Below, in pieces: positions 44,379 through 52,940 of a DNA stretch of 64,000 nucleotides. Every line of letters begins with the position of its first letter. Within the stretch, counting starts at the first letter, position 1. The notes beneath the pieces were generated by a model, which saw only the letters and a list, made by a program, of their open reading frames with translations, had not been told where the DNA came from and made no database searches. Where the stretch lies: contig NZ_LQOT01000040.1 of the NCBI RefSeq assembly GCF_002101585.1, positions 1 through 64,000 on the forward strand, read 5' to 3'. Both the position numbers and the translations under genes were made by a program. Source of the stretch: Mycolicibacter engbaekii. GTDB lineage: Bacteria > Actinomycetota > Actinomycetes > Mycobacteriales > Mycobacteriaceae.

Positions 44379-47300
44379 CAGAGCCTTCGCCGGCCGCGGG
44401 CGCGGCGGTCGCAGCGCCGAGGTGATCGACATCGACGGCGACGCGTTCCCCGCCGCACCACAGATAAGTTTGGCAGTCCACGCCGGCGATATTGGCCTGG
44501 CGGGCAAGGTCGTAGATCGCGATCGCCGGGACGGTCGGGTAGTTACACCATTCATCGAACGCGGTGATCATGATGTCGAGGTCGAAATCGACGGACAGAC
44601 CCATGAAGTTGGCCTTGACCGTGGGATCGACCCCGGTCATCGCCTCGTCTAACCACACGCTGCGCGGAGCATGTACTTTGGCAGCGTTGTAGGCGACAGC
44701 GACGGCGGCAAACAGTGGTTGGGCGAGGAGCACAACCTTCTCGCCGCCGGACTTCGCTCCATGCCGCGCCGCATCGAGGACTGCCCACTTGCCGGCCGTT
44801 CCGGCCCGATAGCTCAAGGTGATCCGAAGCCACTGACGATAGTCCAGAGCGGCGGCCAGCTGTTCCTTCCAGTGCGGAGCGCCATCGGCCTCGGCGTCGG
44901 CGCGGGCTTGCTCGATGCGGCGGCGTAGAAAGTCGCGCACCGTGTGTTGGTGGTCGGCGGTGAGTTGGTGGTAGCCCTGTCGGAGGGCAGCCACGACAGC
45001 CTCGGCATCGGCGTCGGTCTTGTCGGCCATCCAGTCGACGCGCACGATGTGACCTTGCCGATTGGGGCGAACGGCCAGCTGGTCGCTGATGCGAGCGAAG
45101 GTGTCGGCGGTGTAGTCCAAGCGATCCTTGAGGTGTTCGATGAACGTCGACCCGAGCAGAGTCGTCAGGACGCGTTGTTGTTCGGCATCGAACCGCTCTT
45201 GCTGCTCTAGGACGCGGGCGGCCAGAGCGTTGGACGCGGCGACAGGATTGAGCCAGCCGTGCTCGGTGTCGATCAGCACGCTAATTCGCATCAACGGGCT
45301 GTCGGCGTCTTCCACCCGGACGTCACGGTCGGGTAGCAACTGTTGACGAAGAACGTCACTCTCCCGCTCGCAGCGGCGACGTGCCCGTTCCACCAGTGCG
45401 GCGGCGTCTTGATCGCGGATCTCACGTTTGATCGCGGCGGCGAAATCGCGCGCGAAGGCCACCGATCGTTTCTCCGGAACGGGAATGCCGAGCGGCTCGA
45501 CGAGATCGTGGTCGATGAGTTCCCACAGCGCCGCCATCATCGCGTCACGACGCCCCTCGGCGTCTTTGCGCTTGCCTTCGTAGTCGTCCAGCCGAACCGT
45601 GGCGGCGGATTCGGACCCCGTGGCGACCCGCAGTCGTTCTTGGGTCTTCTCGATGCTCTGCGCGAGTTCGGCAATCTGTCGGTCGAGTTTTTCTTTGCGT
45701 TCTAGTTGCTCGCGGAATCCACTGTTGAGCGTCTTTTCCGCGGTGGCCAGTTGTAGTTGCGCGGTGCGATGCTCGGCAATCCGCTCGTCGCGCTCCTGCT
45801 CGGCCGCTGTGTGCTTGGCTTCTTGTTCAGTGAGGGTCCGTTCGGCTTCCCTTAGTGCATCCCGCGCCCTGTGCAGCTCCTTGAGTGCATCGGCGAGCTC
45901 CCGCAGCTGTTCTTTGTAGTCGTCCAGGGCACGTGCGAGGTTGTCGAGGTCCTTGGTGGGGAATTGGTGTTGAGCGGCGTGGTCGCCGAATTCGGACCAC
46001 GCGTCATCACGCAGAGCTAAGTGCGCCTGGTGGGCCGCAGCGGCCTTCTCGGCTTTCTCCGCCGCCTTTCGGGCTGCGCGGCTGCGTTCAGCCAGCAGCG
46101 TCACCGCCTGATGCAGCGCACGTTCACCACGTTCGGGAAGCTGTTTTTCTTCTGAGTCGAGCTGCTGGCGCCGCTGTTGATAGACGGCCAGCCGTCCGTC
46201 GATCTCCGACAGCTCTGCGGCCAGGGCGGTCAGGTCAGCGGTGAGCTGCTCAATACGCCGCTGACGGGCGGCCGCACGCGCTGCCGCACCAAGGTAGGAG
46301 ACCAGCCCGATAGGCTCGGCGCGACCGGTGAGCCCCCCGATGCGCCAGCTGCCGTCGGCGGCCAGCCAGTCGCCGCCATTGCCGTCCGCGCCGGCGTCGC
46401 ACCAGCCGATCGCAGCAAGGATGCGGCTGACCGTCGCCGCATCGACGGCACCGTCAGGATCCGGTTCGAGGACCTCGAGAAGGTTGCGGCCGGGCCGGTG
46501 GCCGGTGTCAACGAGTTGGGTGTCGACGAGGAGGCGGCCGTCGTCGCTGTCCACCGACCCGTCAGCAGAGATCCAGGCGTCGAGCAGCCCGGCGGCCGCG
46601 GCGGCGGCCTCCAGTCGAGCGAGCACCGCGTCGTCGACCCCGGGAGTTGGATTGACCAGCTGCCACAGGGGCGCGCCAAGGCCCTCCTCGACAGCGGGTC
46701 GGGGGCGCCGGAACCAGGACACCGGCGGGGGAGGCGGTGTCTCCGTTTGTGAACTGACTTGGCGAAGTTGTTGTTCGACGTCGTCATGGCGGGACTTGAT
46801 CGGGACGCGACGTTCGCCTAGTTGTTGAGTTTCGGTCGAGATCCGCTGACGAATCGGGTTGATCTGCGCACGCATCAGCGCCACAACGGATTCCGACTGC
46901 GGGGTGTCTCCGGTGTCCTCGTCAAACAGCGTGAGGTCGCTGACATAGTCGCACCACTCCTCGACCGTGTCATCCGGCCAGGCTTCGACCGTCGCCGCGG
47001 CCGCCCAGTTTCGGATCTGTTGGCGAAGCTCGTCCGCACGCTCCATCACGGCACCCTTGGCTCGATCACGGACGGTGCGGGCTTCCTCGGCGTCAGCTTC
47101 GCGATGTTGGACTTGCAGGCCTGATCGGTCGGCGGCCTCTGCGGCGCGCCGGTGGGCGCCCTGCAGCGCACGGAGTCGGGTAAAGCGCTCTTGGCGCAGT
47201 TGATGATCGGCACGCAAGGCTTCCACATTGGGTGGGTCGAGGTGTTGCTCGATCGAGGCGGTGAGGCCAGCGGCGCCGGCCCTCTGGGCGATCTGCCCGA

Positions 47301-48573
47301 CAGCCGTAGCCAGTGCTGCCTCGGCTGTTGCCATCTCCTCGGCCTTCTTGTCCTTCTGGGTCGAGGCAGAGTCGCGGTCGGTGGTCACTTCGGTCAAACG
47401 GGTCTTCGCGCGGCTGACCTGCTTTTCGAGACCCTCGGCCTTCTCCTTGAGTGCGGCAATGCGCGTCGTGGCCGCGGCGGCCTCGCGGTAGGCCGCGGAT
47501 TCAGCGAGCTCTGTGGCTTCGGTCGTGCGATCTTGTTGCAGCTGCTTGCTTTTCTGCAGTTCTGCTTTCGCCTCGGTGACCACTGCCGAGGCGCTGGCGA
47601 GGGTCTTGTCTGCGTTGTTGCGGTCACGGGTGGTGTTGTCCAGGCTGGTGGTCGCTTTGGTGAAGTCGTCGGCGCGTCGGCGCGCAACCGTGCGGGCCCA
47701 CGGCTTCCAACCCTCACGCACGAAGGTCGCTACGGCCACTGCGGCCTTCTTGGTGTATTCGACGGCGTCGCGCAGGCGGTCGAGGTTGTCCCAGCCGGTG
47801 GCCAATGTGTCGATCTCATGGTCGTCCAGGGGCGGCAGCGCGTCCCGCATCATCTCCTCGAGGACTGAAGGGCTCAGTGCCTCACCGAGTTTGGGCTTCC
47901 TTAGCGTCTTGAGCAGGGCGGTGAGGTTGTCATATGAGGTCTTGGGAAGGCCGAACAGGTCGCGGGCCAGCCGGTTGCGGTAGGCGGTCGCGTCGGCGGG
48001 CAAGTCGATGCCGTCGATCTGCTTGAGCTGCTTGTAATCCAAGGCGCGGCCACCTTTGCTCAGGTAGAAGTCCTTGCCCGGCCGCAATGGGGTGATGAAG
48101 TGCCAGGTGTTCACCTTCGGCGTTCCGGTCCCGCGCCGCGCGCTCATCCCCATGCCGCACACGTAAAACCGGGGCCGGCCGTTCTCGTCGATCCGCCCAT
48201 ATTCGATCCAGGCGTAGCCCAGTCCGGCATCGGCAGGCGGGCGCGGATCGTCGCCCTCCCCGGTGGGCAGTAGGTTGAAGCGCATGTTGCGATGTTGGGA
48301 GCCGAACGGATCGAGATCGGCCGGACGGGTTTCGCCGCGCAGCAGCATCAGGGTGGTCAGCTCCAACACCTTGGTTTTGCCGGCGCCGTTCTGGCCGCGC
48401 AACACCATCCGTCCGTCGGCGTACCAGAATTCCGCGTCATCGTACTCCCACAGGCTCACCACACCGACGCGCAGCGGCTGCCAGCGGTCTCGCACCGGCT
48501 CGGGCAGCCGCCGTTGTAGAGCGGCTTCCAGCCATTGCTTTCCATCTCCGAAGCGGTCCACCGACGCGGTCAC
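44371..48573 (-). CDS. jetC: Wadjet type II JetC, SMC-like ATPase (TIGR02680)
   Basis: A 1400-residue SMC-like ATPase. Walker A GQNGAGKTK is at residues 60-67. The middle is very long alternating coiled coil (Ala/Glu/Arg-rich from about 290 to 480 and 830 to 1010) with a globular hinge-like part around 640-800. The C-terminal half-site has the signature KSGGEKVVLLAQ and the Walker B region VWLDEAMTGVDP. It is the motor that loads on and extrudes DNA loops with JetA/JetB. GTG start overlaps the jetB stop (GTGA). Domain complete, no frameshift seen. Confidence 0.9.
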   Translation of the reverse strand: MTASVDRFGDGKQWLEAALQRRLPEPVRDRWQPLRVGVVSLWEYDDAEFWYADGRMVLRGQNGAGKTKVLELTTLMLLRGETRPADLDPFGSQHRNMRFNLLPTGEGDDPRPPADAGLGYAWIEYGRIDENGRPRFYVCGMGMSARRGTGTPKVNTWHFITPLRPGKDFYLSKGGRALDYKQLKQIDGIDLPADATAYRNRLARDLFGLPKTSYDNLTALLKTLRKPKLGEALSPSVLEEMMRDALPPLDDHEIDTLATGWDNLDRLRDAVEYTKKAAVAVATFVREGWKPWARTVARRRADDFTKATTSLDNTTRDRNNADKTLASASAVVTEAKAELQKSKQLQQDRTTEATELAESAAYREAAAATTRIAALKEKAEGLEKQVSRAKTRLTEVTTDRDSASTQKDKKAEEMATAEAALATAVGQIAQRAGAAGLTASIEQHLDPPNVEALRADHQLRQERFTRLRALQGAHRRAAEAADRSGLQVQHREADAEEARTVRDRAKGAVMERADELRQQIRNWAAAATVEAWPDDTVEEWCDYVSDLTLFDEDTGDTPQSESVVALMRAQINPIRQRISTETQQLGERRVPIKSRHDDVEQQLRQVSSQTETPPPPPVSWFRRPRPAVEEGLGAPLWQLVNPTPGVDDAVLARLEAAAAAAGLLDAWISADGSVDSDDGRLLVDTQLVDTGHRPGRNLLEVLEPDPDGAVDAATVSRILAAIGWCDAGADGNGGDWLAADGSWRIGGLTGRAEPIGLVSYLGAAARAAARQRRIEQLTADLTALAAELSEIDGRLAVYQQRRQQLDSEEKQLPERGERALHQAVTLLAERSRAARKAAEKAEKAAAAHQAHLALRDDAWSEFGDHAAQHQFPTKDLDNLARALDDYKEQLRELADALKELHRARDALREAERTLTEQEAKHTAAEQERDERIAEHRTAQLQLATAEKTLNSGFREQLERKEKLDRQIAELAQSIEKTQERLRVATGSESAATVRLDDYEGKRKDAEGRRDAMMAALWELIDHDLVEPLGIPVPEKRSVAFARDFAAAIKREIRDQDAAALVERARRRCERESDVLRQQLLPDRDVRVEDADSPLMRISVLIDTEHGWLNPVAASNALAARVLEQQERFDAEQQRVLTTLLGSTFIEHLKDRLDYTADTFARISDQLAVRPNRQGHIVRVDWMADKTDADAEAVVAALRQGYHQLTADHQHTVRDFLRRRIEQARADAEADGAPHWKEQLAAALDYRQWLRITLSYRAGTAGKWAVLDAARHGAKSGGEKVVLLAQPLFAAVAVAYNAAKVHAPRSVWLDEAMTGVDPTVKANFMGLSVDFDLDIMITAFDEWCNYPTVPAIAIYDLARQANIAGVDCQTYLWCGGERVAVDVDHLGAATAAPAAGEGSDG

Positions 48574-49733
48574 TGTTCCAGCTCCTCTTCGCTGTAGAGG
48601 CGACTGGAAACGGTGACCACCTCGGGGTCCCGGAACCGCTCAGCGACCGGTGACAGCCACCAGCGCTGACCGGCGCTGGTGGGCACACGCCGTATCAGAT
48701 CCAGCGCGGAAAGTAGTTGCACGCTTTGCTCTTTGATGGCCTGGTCGGTGTCGAGTTCCTTCTTCAGCGCCTTGGGGTGGCGCTCACGGATCCGGCCGGC
48801 GGCGGCGAGGACCTCACCGTCACTCACTTCACGCTGCTCGTCGATCACAGTGCGAAGTTCGTTAAGCAACATGAGGGCGGCGAAGTCGAGCGCCCGCATC
48901 CGCGGGAAGGGCAAATCGGTGTCCTCCTCGTCGGAGGCGATCAGTGCCACTCCTTCGGCGCGTTGTTCGACCACCCAGCCGGTCATCTCGCGGCACCACT
49001 CCGCGAGGCGGGCCCGCTGGTTGGCCAAGTAGGCGCGGTCGGGTTCGGTGAGATCGTCGTAGAGGCAGGCTGGCAGTTCGATGAGGCGGCGCATCACGCG
49101 GTGCCGGCTGGCGACACCGTCCTCCCCCGCGGCCGTCGCTTGCCCCCACCGTCCCAGAGCTGCGGCCAGCGATGTGGGTTCGACTAGACGCAGGAGAAGC
49201 TGCCGATCGACTTCATAGGCACCGCCGACGGCGTCGCTCCGGCCCACCCACCCTGCCCGGCGATCTTCATCGTCGGCGTCGGCTGGCCGAAGTACTCCGG
49301 TATGCGCCAGCAACGCAACGGCTTTGACAAACAGTGCACGTTCGGCGCGCTTGTCGGGGTCATACACCTGCAGGTTGATGTCATCGCGCTGGGTCAGCAC
49401 GCGGACGCGGTCGGACAGCTCCTGGGTGGTGGTCACGTCTTCGGCGTCTTCGGCGACGGCCGCGGCCAAGACGGTCAGCACGAGCACCCGCCGCCAGCCC
49501 TCGGGATAGCCGTACCGCACGGGCGCGGTGAGGGTGTCGCCCAAGGGGCGGCGGAACAGCCGAGCCGCCGACTCGGTGATGACCAAGTCGTAGTTGAGGC
49601 GCTCCTTGAACCAGCCGGTGATGTCCTTGCGGTTGTGGACGACGAGGCTGAACAGCTGCGGGTATCGCCGCCGGTCGAGCACGGGGTGCTCGAGCATGGC
49701 GGTAAACGCGCGCTGCTTTTCCGGGTCGTGCAT
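48570..49733 (-). CDS. jetB: Wadjet type II JetB, DUF2398/TIGR02678
   Basis: A 387-residue protein corresponding to the kite-like (MukE-type) subunit of type II Wadjet. Characteristic opening QRAFTAMLEHPVLDRRRYPQLFSLVVHNR and the middle FRRPLGDTLTAPVRYGYPEGWRRVLVL match the TIGR02678 family. I prefer the ATG at 49733, which shares a TGATG with the jetA stop. It bridges JetA and the JetC heads. Confidence 0.88.
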   Translation of the reverse strand: MHDPEKQRAFTAMLEHPVLDRRRYPQLFSLVVHNRKDITGWFKERLNYDLVITESAARLFRRPLGDTLTAPVRYGYPEGWRRVLVLTVLAAAVAEDAEDVTTTQELSDRVRVLTQRDDINLQVYDPDKRAERALFVKAVALLAHTGVLRPADADDEDRRAGWVGRSDAVGGAYEVDRQLLLRLVEPTSLAAALGRWGQATAAGEDGVASRHRVMRRLIELPACLYDDLTEPDRAYLANQRARLAEWCREMTGWVVEQRAEGVALIASDEEDTDLPFPRMRALDFAALMLLNELRTVIDEQREVSDGEVLAAAGRIRERHPKALKKELDTDQAIKEQSVQLLSALDLIRRVPTSAGQRWWLSPVAERFRDPEVVTVSSRLYSEEELEQ

Positions 49734-51277
49734 CACCCGAGCTTCTCCATCTCAAAGCGCCAGTTGCGGGTGGCCAACCGGCCGTGCGGACCAGCCACTT
49801 CGACAGTCATGTCGGCGGACTTGCTGGGTGCAAAGCGGATCTTCCACCGCCCGTCGCTGGTGACCCCGATCCGCGCCTCCCCGTCAATGGTGTGGGACGC
49901 GCCCAGCAGTTCGAGGAACAAGTTGAATTCGTTGTGCGACAGGTGCACCCAGCTCGCCAGTTCGGTCCCCGACCGGCCTCTTAGTGCGGCTTCGGCGGCG
50001 GCGCGAGCGGCGGCGTCGGCGGCGCGGGCCCGGCGGGCGGCGGCGCGGCCGGCGGAGTAGTCCGGGATGGAGGGCCGCCGGCCGACTGCTGCCCGGACAC
50101 CCCGCTCGCGGAATCGGGCAGTGATGGGGGCGGCGGCGGCGTTGGCCCACTTGGTGGCGTGGTCGTCGGAGGAGTCGGCGGGCAGCAGCAGGTGCCGAGC
50201 CGAGAACAGCCCGGTGGCGGTGTCCCATAGCGCCCACGCTGCGGTGTCGTCGGCGGCGTGTTCGAGAGCGGTCGCGAGGCTCAACAGTTCTGCGCGGCGG
50301 GTGACGGTGCCGGAGGTGTCCAAAAGGATGTGCATGTTGCGCGCCCACGGCGAGACCAGGTCGCGGAGTCGGCGGCGCAGCCGGCGGGCCTGCCCATCGG
50401 TGCCGAACCATGACGTGAGCGCCTGCCAGGTCCGTTGCCACCGATCCGCCTGGGCGGCGACTTGGCCGTCGTCGCCTTTTTCTTGGCCGGTGCGGCAGCA
50501 GGCCCGCCACACCGATTCGGTCAGCATCGGCGCCGCGCCGGCCATCAGGTCGGCGATGGCGGGGCTGTGGATATCGACCTGTTCGCCCCACATCTCCACA
50601 TAGGAGCTCAGCGTCCGCCACAGCAGGTCTTGTTTGTCCGCATCAGGGCCGCCGGACAGTGCGTAGGCGAGTCCGCGCTGCCATGTGCGCGCTGCGGTCG
50701 CCATCCCGTTGTGGAGCAGGATGATGTTCTGAAACTCCGTCGCCGCATCCTGGTAGTTGTGCGCGTGTACTGCAGTGATAAAAGCCGCGAGACGCTCGTG
50801 AATTGCCCTGGGGGCCAGAGTGATATCGGCTGCCGCCTCTTCATCGGCGTGCAATTCCTCGGTCCAGAAGGTGTGTAGCCGGGCCGCTTGGGGTGTCAAC
50901 TGGTAACGGTCCCGGCGGCGAAGGAAGTCTTCCCCGGTGTGGGCAGGGTCCTGCCAACGGCTCAGCACTCCCCACTGCACAAGCCGGTCCAGGCGGGCGT
51001 CGAGGTGAAAGCGGTCCTCGTTCAACAATCCTTCGAAGATGTCCTGCGGTAGCCGGGCGGCCAGGTAATCGCGGACGCCGTCGGCGACTTCCTGGTGAGA
51101 CAGTCCGGTCAGGCTCTTGTCTTGGGCTTCGAGCATCACTTCGATGAGCACGCGATACTGAGCGGCGAACTTGCTGGTGAGATAGGCCGGCACTGTTTCG
51201 GGCCCGGGCATGTAGGTCGCCCACAGTTCGGGAGGACCAAATGAGAAGTCGTCGTCATCGCGGGCGGGAGCGGACAC
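49733..51277 (-). CDS. jetA: Wadjet type II JetA, DUF2397/TIGR02677
   Basis: A 514-residue kleisin-like (MukF-type) subunit, first gene of the Wadjet operon. Its N-terminal winged-helix region (AQYRVLIEVMLEAQDKSLTGLSHQEVADGVRDYL) and helical middle (FQNIILLHNGMATAARTWQRGL; WARNMHILLDTSGTVTRRAELL) match TIGR02677. The GTG at 51277 has GGAGG 9 bases upstream; GTGs at 51283 or 51313 are alternatives. It probably joins the JetC heads and recruits JetD. No promoter was recognised in the 210 bases upstream, which carry transposon debris. Confidence 0.87.
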   Translation of the reverse strand: MSAPARDDDDFSFGPPELWATYMPGPETVPAYLTSKFAAQYRVLIEVMLEAQDKSLTGLSHQEVADGVRDYLAARLPQDIFEGLLNEDRFHLDARLDRLVQWGVLSRWQDPAHTGEDFLRRRDRYQLTPQAARLHTFWTEELHADEEAAADITLAPRAIHERLAAFITAVHAHNYQDAATEFQNIILLHNGMATAARTWQRGLAYALSGGPDADKQDLLWRTLSSYVEMWGEQVDIHSPAIADLMAGAAPMLTESVWRACCRTGQEKGDDGQVAAQADRWQRTWQALTSWFGTDGQARRLRRRLRDLVSPWARNMHILLDTSGTVTRRAELLSLATALEHAADDTAAWALWDTATGLFSARHLLLPADSSDDHATKWANAAAAPITARFRERGVRAAVGRRPSIPDYSAGRAAARRARAADAAARAAAEAALRGRSGTELASWVHLSHNEFNLFLELLGASHTIDGEARIGVTSDGRWKIRFAPSKSADMTVEVAGPHGRLATRNWRFEMEKLG

Positions 51278-51488
51278 GCTCACAGCCCTCCGCTCAGGCG
51301 GGCTGGGGGGCACAACGAATGGGCGACCAACTCAGCCCCCACAGCAGCCTCCCCGACGATGGACCCGACAAATCCATCTTGCCCCCTCGTCGGGTCTGCT
51401 GAACGAATAGTTGAAATCTTGACCTGCCCTACCGTTTGGGTTCCAGATTCGGTGACTAAGTGACCGCCTGTACGAAAGGCTGACCGTC

Positions 51489-51678
51489 ATGCCCCGCCCC
51501 TACCCGGCTGAGTTCCGAGCCCGCGCGATCGCGCTCGTACGCGCTGGCAAGCCGCAAAACCAGACCTCCGACGACCTCGGCATCCACCCCGTCACGATGT
51601 CGAAGGTGGATCAAGCAGGGGGACATCGACCGGGGCGCCAGACCTGGCGTGCCCTCAAGTGAATCGAGCGACATGCGT
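51489..51678 (+). pseudogene. Truncated, frameshifted IS3-type OrfA fragment
   Basis: The plus strand starts MPRPYPAEFRARAIALVRAG, a Transposase_8 helix-turn-helix N-terminus as in IS3-family OrfA. After DDLGIHPVTMSK an extra G shifts the frame; restoring it gives KWIKQGDIDRGARPGVPSSES. The fragment stops where the inverted integrase remnant begins (about 51680). Confidence 0.7.
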
Positions 51679-51684
51679 AGCGTG

Positions 51685-52330
51685 GCACATGCGGAGCGAC
51701 GAGGCCGGCATGCGGTCGGCGGTGATACACCACTGCCGCCCACTCACGGATGATTGCTTCCAACTCATCGAGGTAGAAGAACGCCTCCGCCTCTGGGTTC
51801 CAGCCCGCGGGAATGCACATCCTGCGTTTGTATCCCAGCAAGGCTTGCAGCAGGTCCTCGCGGATGGTACGGAAGAACCTGTCCACCGGTCCCTTATCCC
51901 GGCCCGTCCGCAATCGCGCAGGCTGGAGCGAAATGCCCATCCGCTGGCAAACGCTCGTCAAAGGCTCGGATATGTAGTTCTTGCCGTGGTCGATCACGAT
52001 GGTCTCGGGCACTATCGGCGGACCCGCCGCACCGACGGTCGCTCCTTCGACCGCGTCGACGTCGATCAGGACCGACCGTGGGACGCCATGCGCGGGCCAC
52101 ACCGCGTCAGCTGGCCAGTCCTTACCGGCGGCCGAGGCCGATACGCCTGATACAACACCGCCGCGGCATCCAACGATTTCGTCGACACCGGAGTCAATCT
52201 GATTCCGATGACGCACCGGCTGTACGAGTCCATCCCGATCGTCAGTTCGGCCTGCACCCAACGCAATGTGAGGGCATTCAGCACGATGACATCCGGCTGG
52301 CTGGTGTCCATCAGCTGGTGTCGACACTCA
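51685..52330 (-). pseudogene. Decayed TnsB/Mu-type DDE integrase
   Basis: Two frames of the minus strand together give the catalytic core of a TnsB/TniA/Mu-type transposase: RWVQAELTIGMDSYSRCVIGI and PVSTKSLDAAAVLYQAYRPR in one frame, then VLIDVDAVEG, PETIVIDHGKNYISEP, RLRTGRDKGPVDRFFRTIREDLLQALLGYK and FFYLDELEAIIREWAAVVYHRRPHAGLV in another. The N-terminal DNA-binding part and the C-terminal domain are missing. It abuts the TnsA-like remnant on the same strand. Confidence 0.8.
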
Positions 52331-52357
52331 GCGCCTCACTCAAGGTGAGGCGCTGAG
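52327..52357. repeat. Perfect 13-bp hairpin at the TnsA/TnsB remnant junction
   Basis: CTCAGCGCCTCAC and its exact reverse complement flank the 5-base loop TCAAG. The TnsA-like reading frame runs into the hairpin and stops there, and the TnsB-like frame starts just after it. It may be a deletion scar, a terminator or a recombination product. Confidence 0.6.
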
Positions 52358-52867
52358 ATCATCCCGGCGGATTCGTTCCGCGAGAACACGTCAAAATGCC
52401 GGGGATTGCGGAAGCCCGCAAGAAACCTAATCTTGCCGAGTTCCGCCGCCGGCGGCTCACTCCACACTTTGTAGCCCAGCCACGACTCTCCACGAGCTTG
52501 CGTGACCATCCCAGGCTGAAGCGAACCTTGGGATCATCTAGCGCGCACGCGGTTTCACATTGACGATGACCGGTCCATCAGCCTCGGCGAGCAGCAAATC
52601 CGGGACATGCCGGCGTTTGCGGCGCACCGCGAAGTCGAAGTCGGCGTAGAGCAACTGCGCCAACTCCAGGCGAGAATCGTCGATGATATTGGCACACTCC
52701 GTCGCCGACCAATACGAACGCGAATAGTGCTTTTGTCCGCGGCACCACCTGAAAGTGCGCCACGGCGCGGCGTTGTTTCGAACGGAAACCGTCGCTTCCG
52801 CGGCCCGTCGAATGCCGGACACCGCTCGACGATCCCGCCTCGACAGGCTCCCGTACCGCAACCGCAT
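52336..52867 (-). pseudogene. Decayed TnsA-like transposon endonuclease
   Basis: The minus strand reads FRWCRGQKHYSRSYWSATECANIIDDSRLELAQLLYADFDFAV, then RHVPDLLLAEADGPVIVNVKPRAR, the N-terminal catalytic region of TnsA-like restriction-fold endonucleases (Glu in SRLELA, Asp in HVPD, K in VNVKPRA). A one-base deletion near 52540 and another small deletion near 52495 break the frame; corrected, the sequence continues LDDPKVRFSLGWSRKLVESRGW and YKVWSEPPAAELGKIRFLAG. With the adjacent TnsB-like remnant this is the relic of a Tn7-like heteromeric transposase. Confidence 0.75.
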
Positions 52868-52940
52868 GCGGCGTGTCTCACGCTAATTGCATAAGTGCAG
52901 CGGTAGTGCAGTCAAATTTGAGATCCAACAACCGCCCCCG

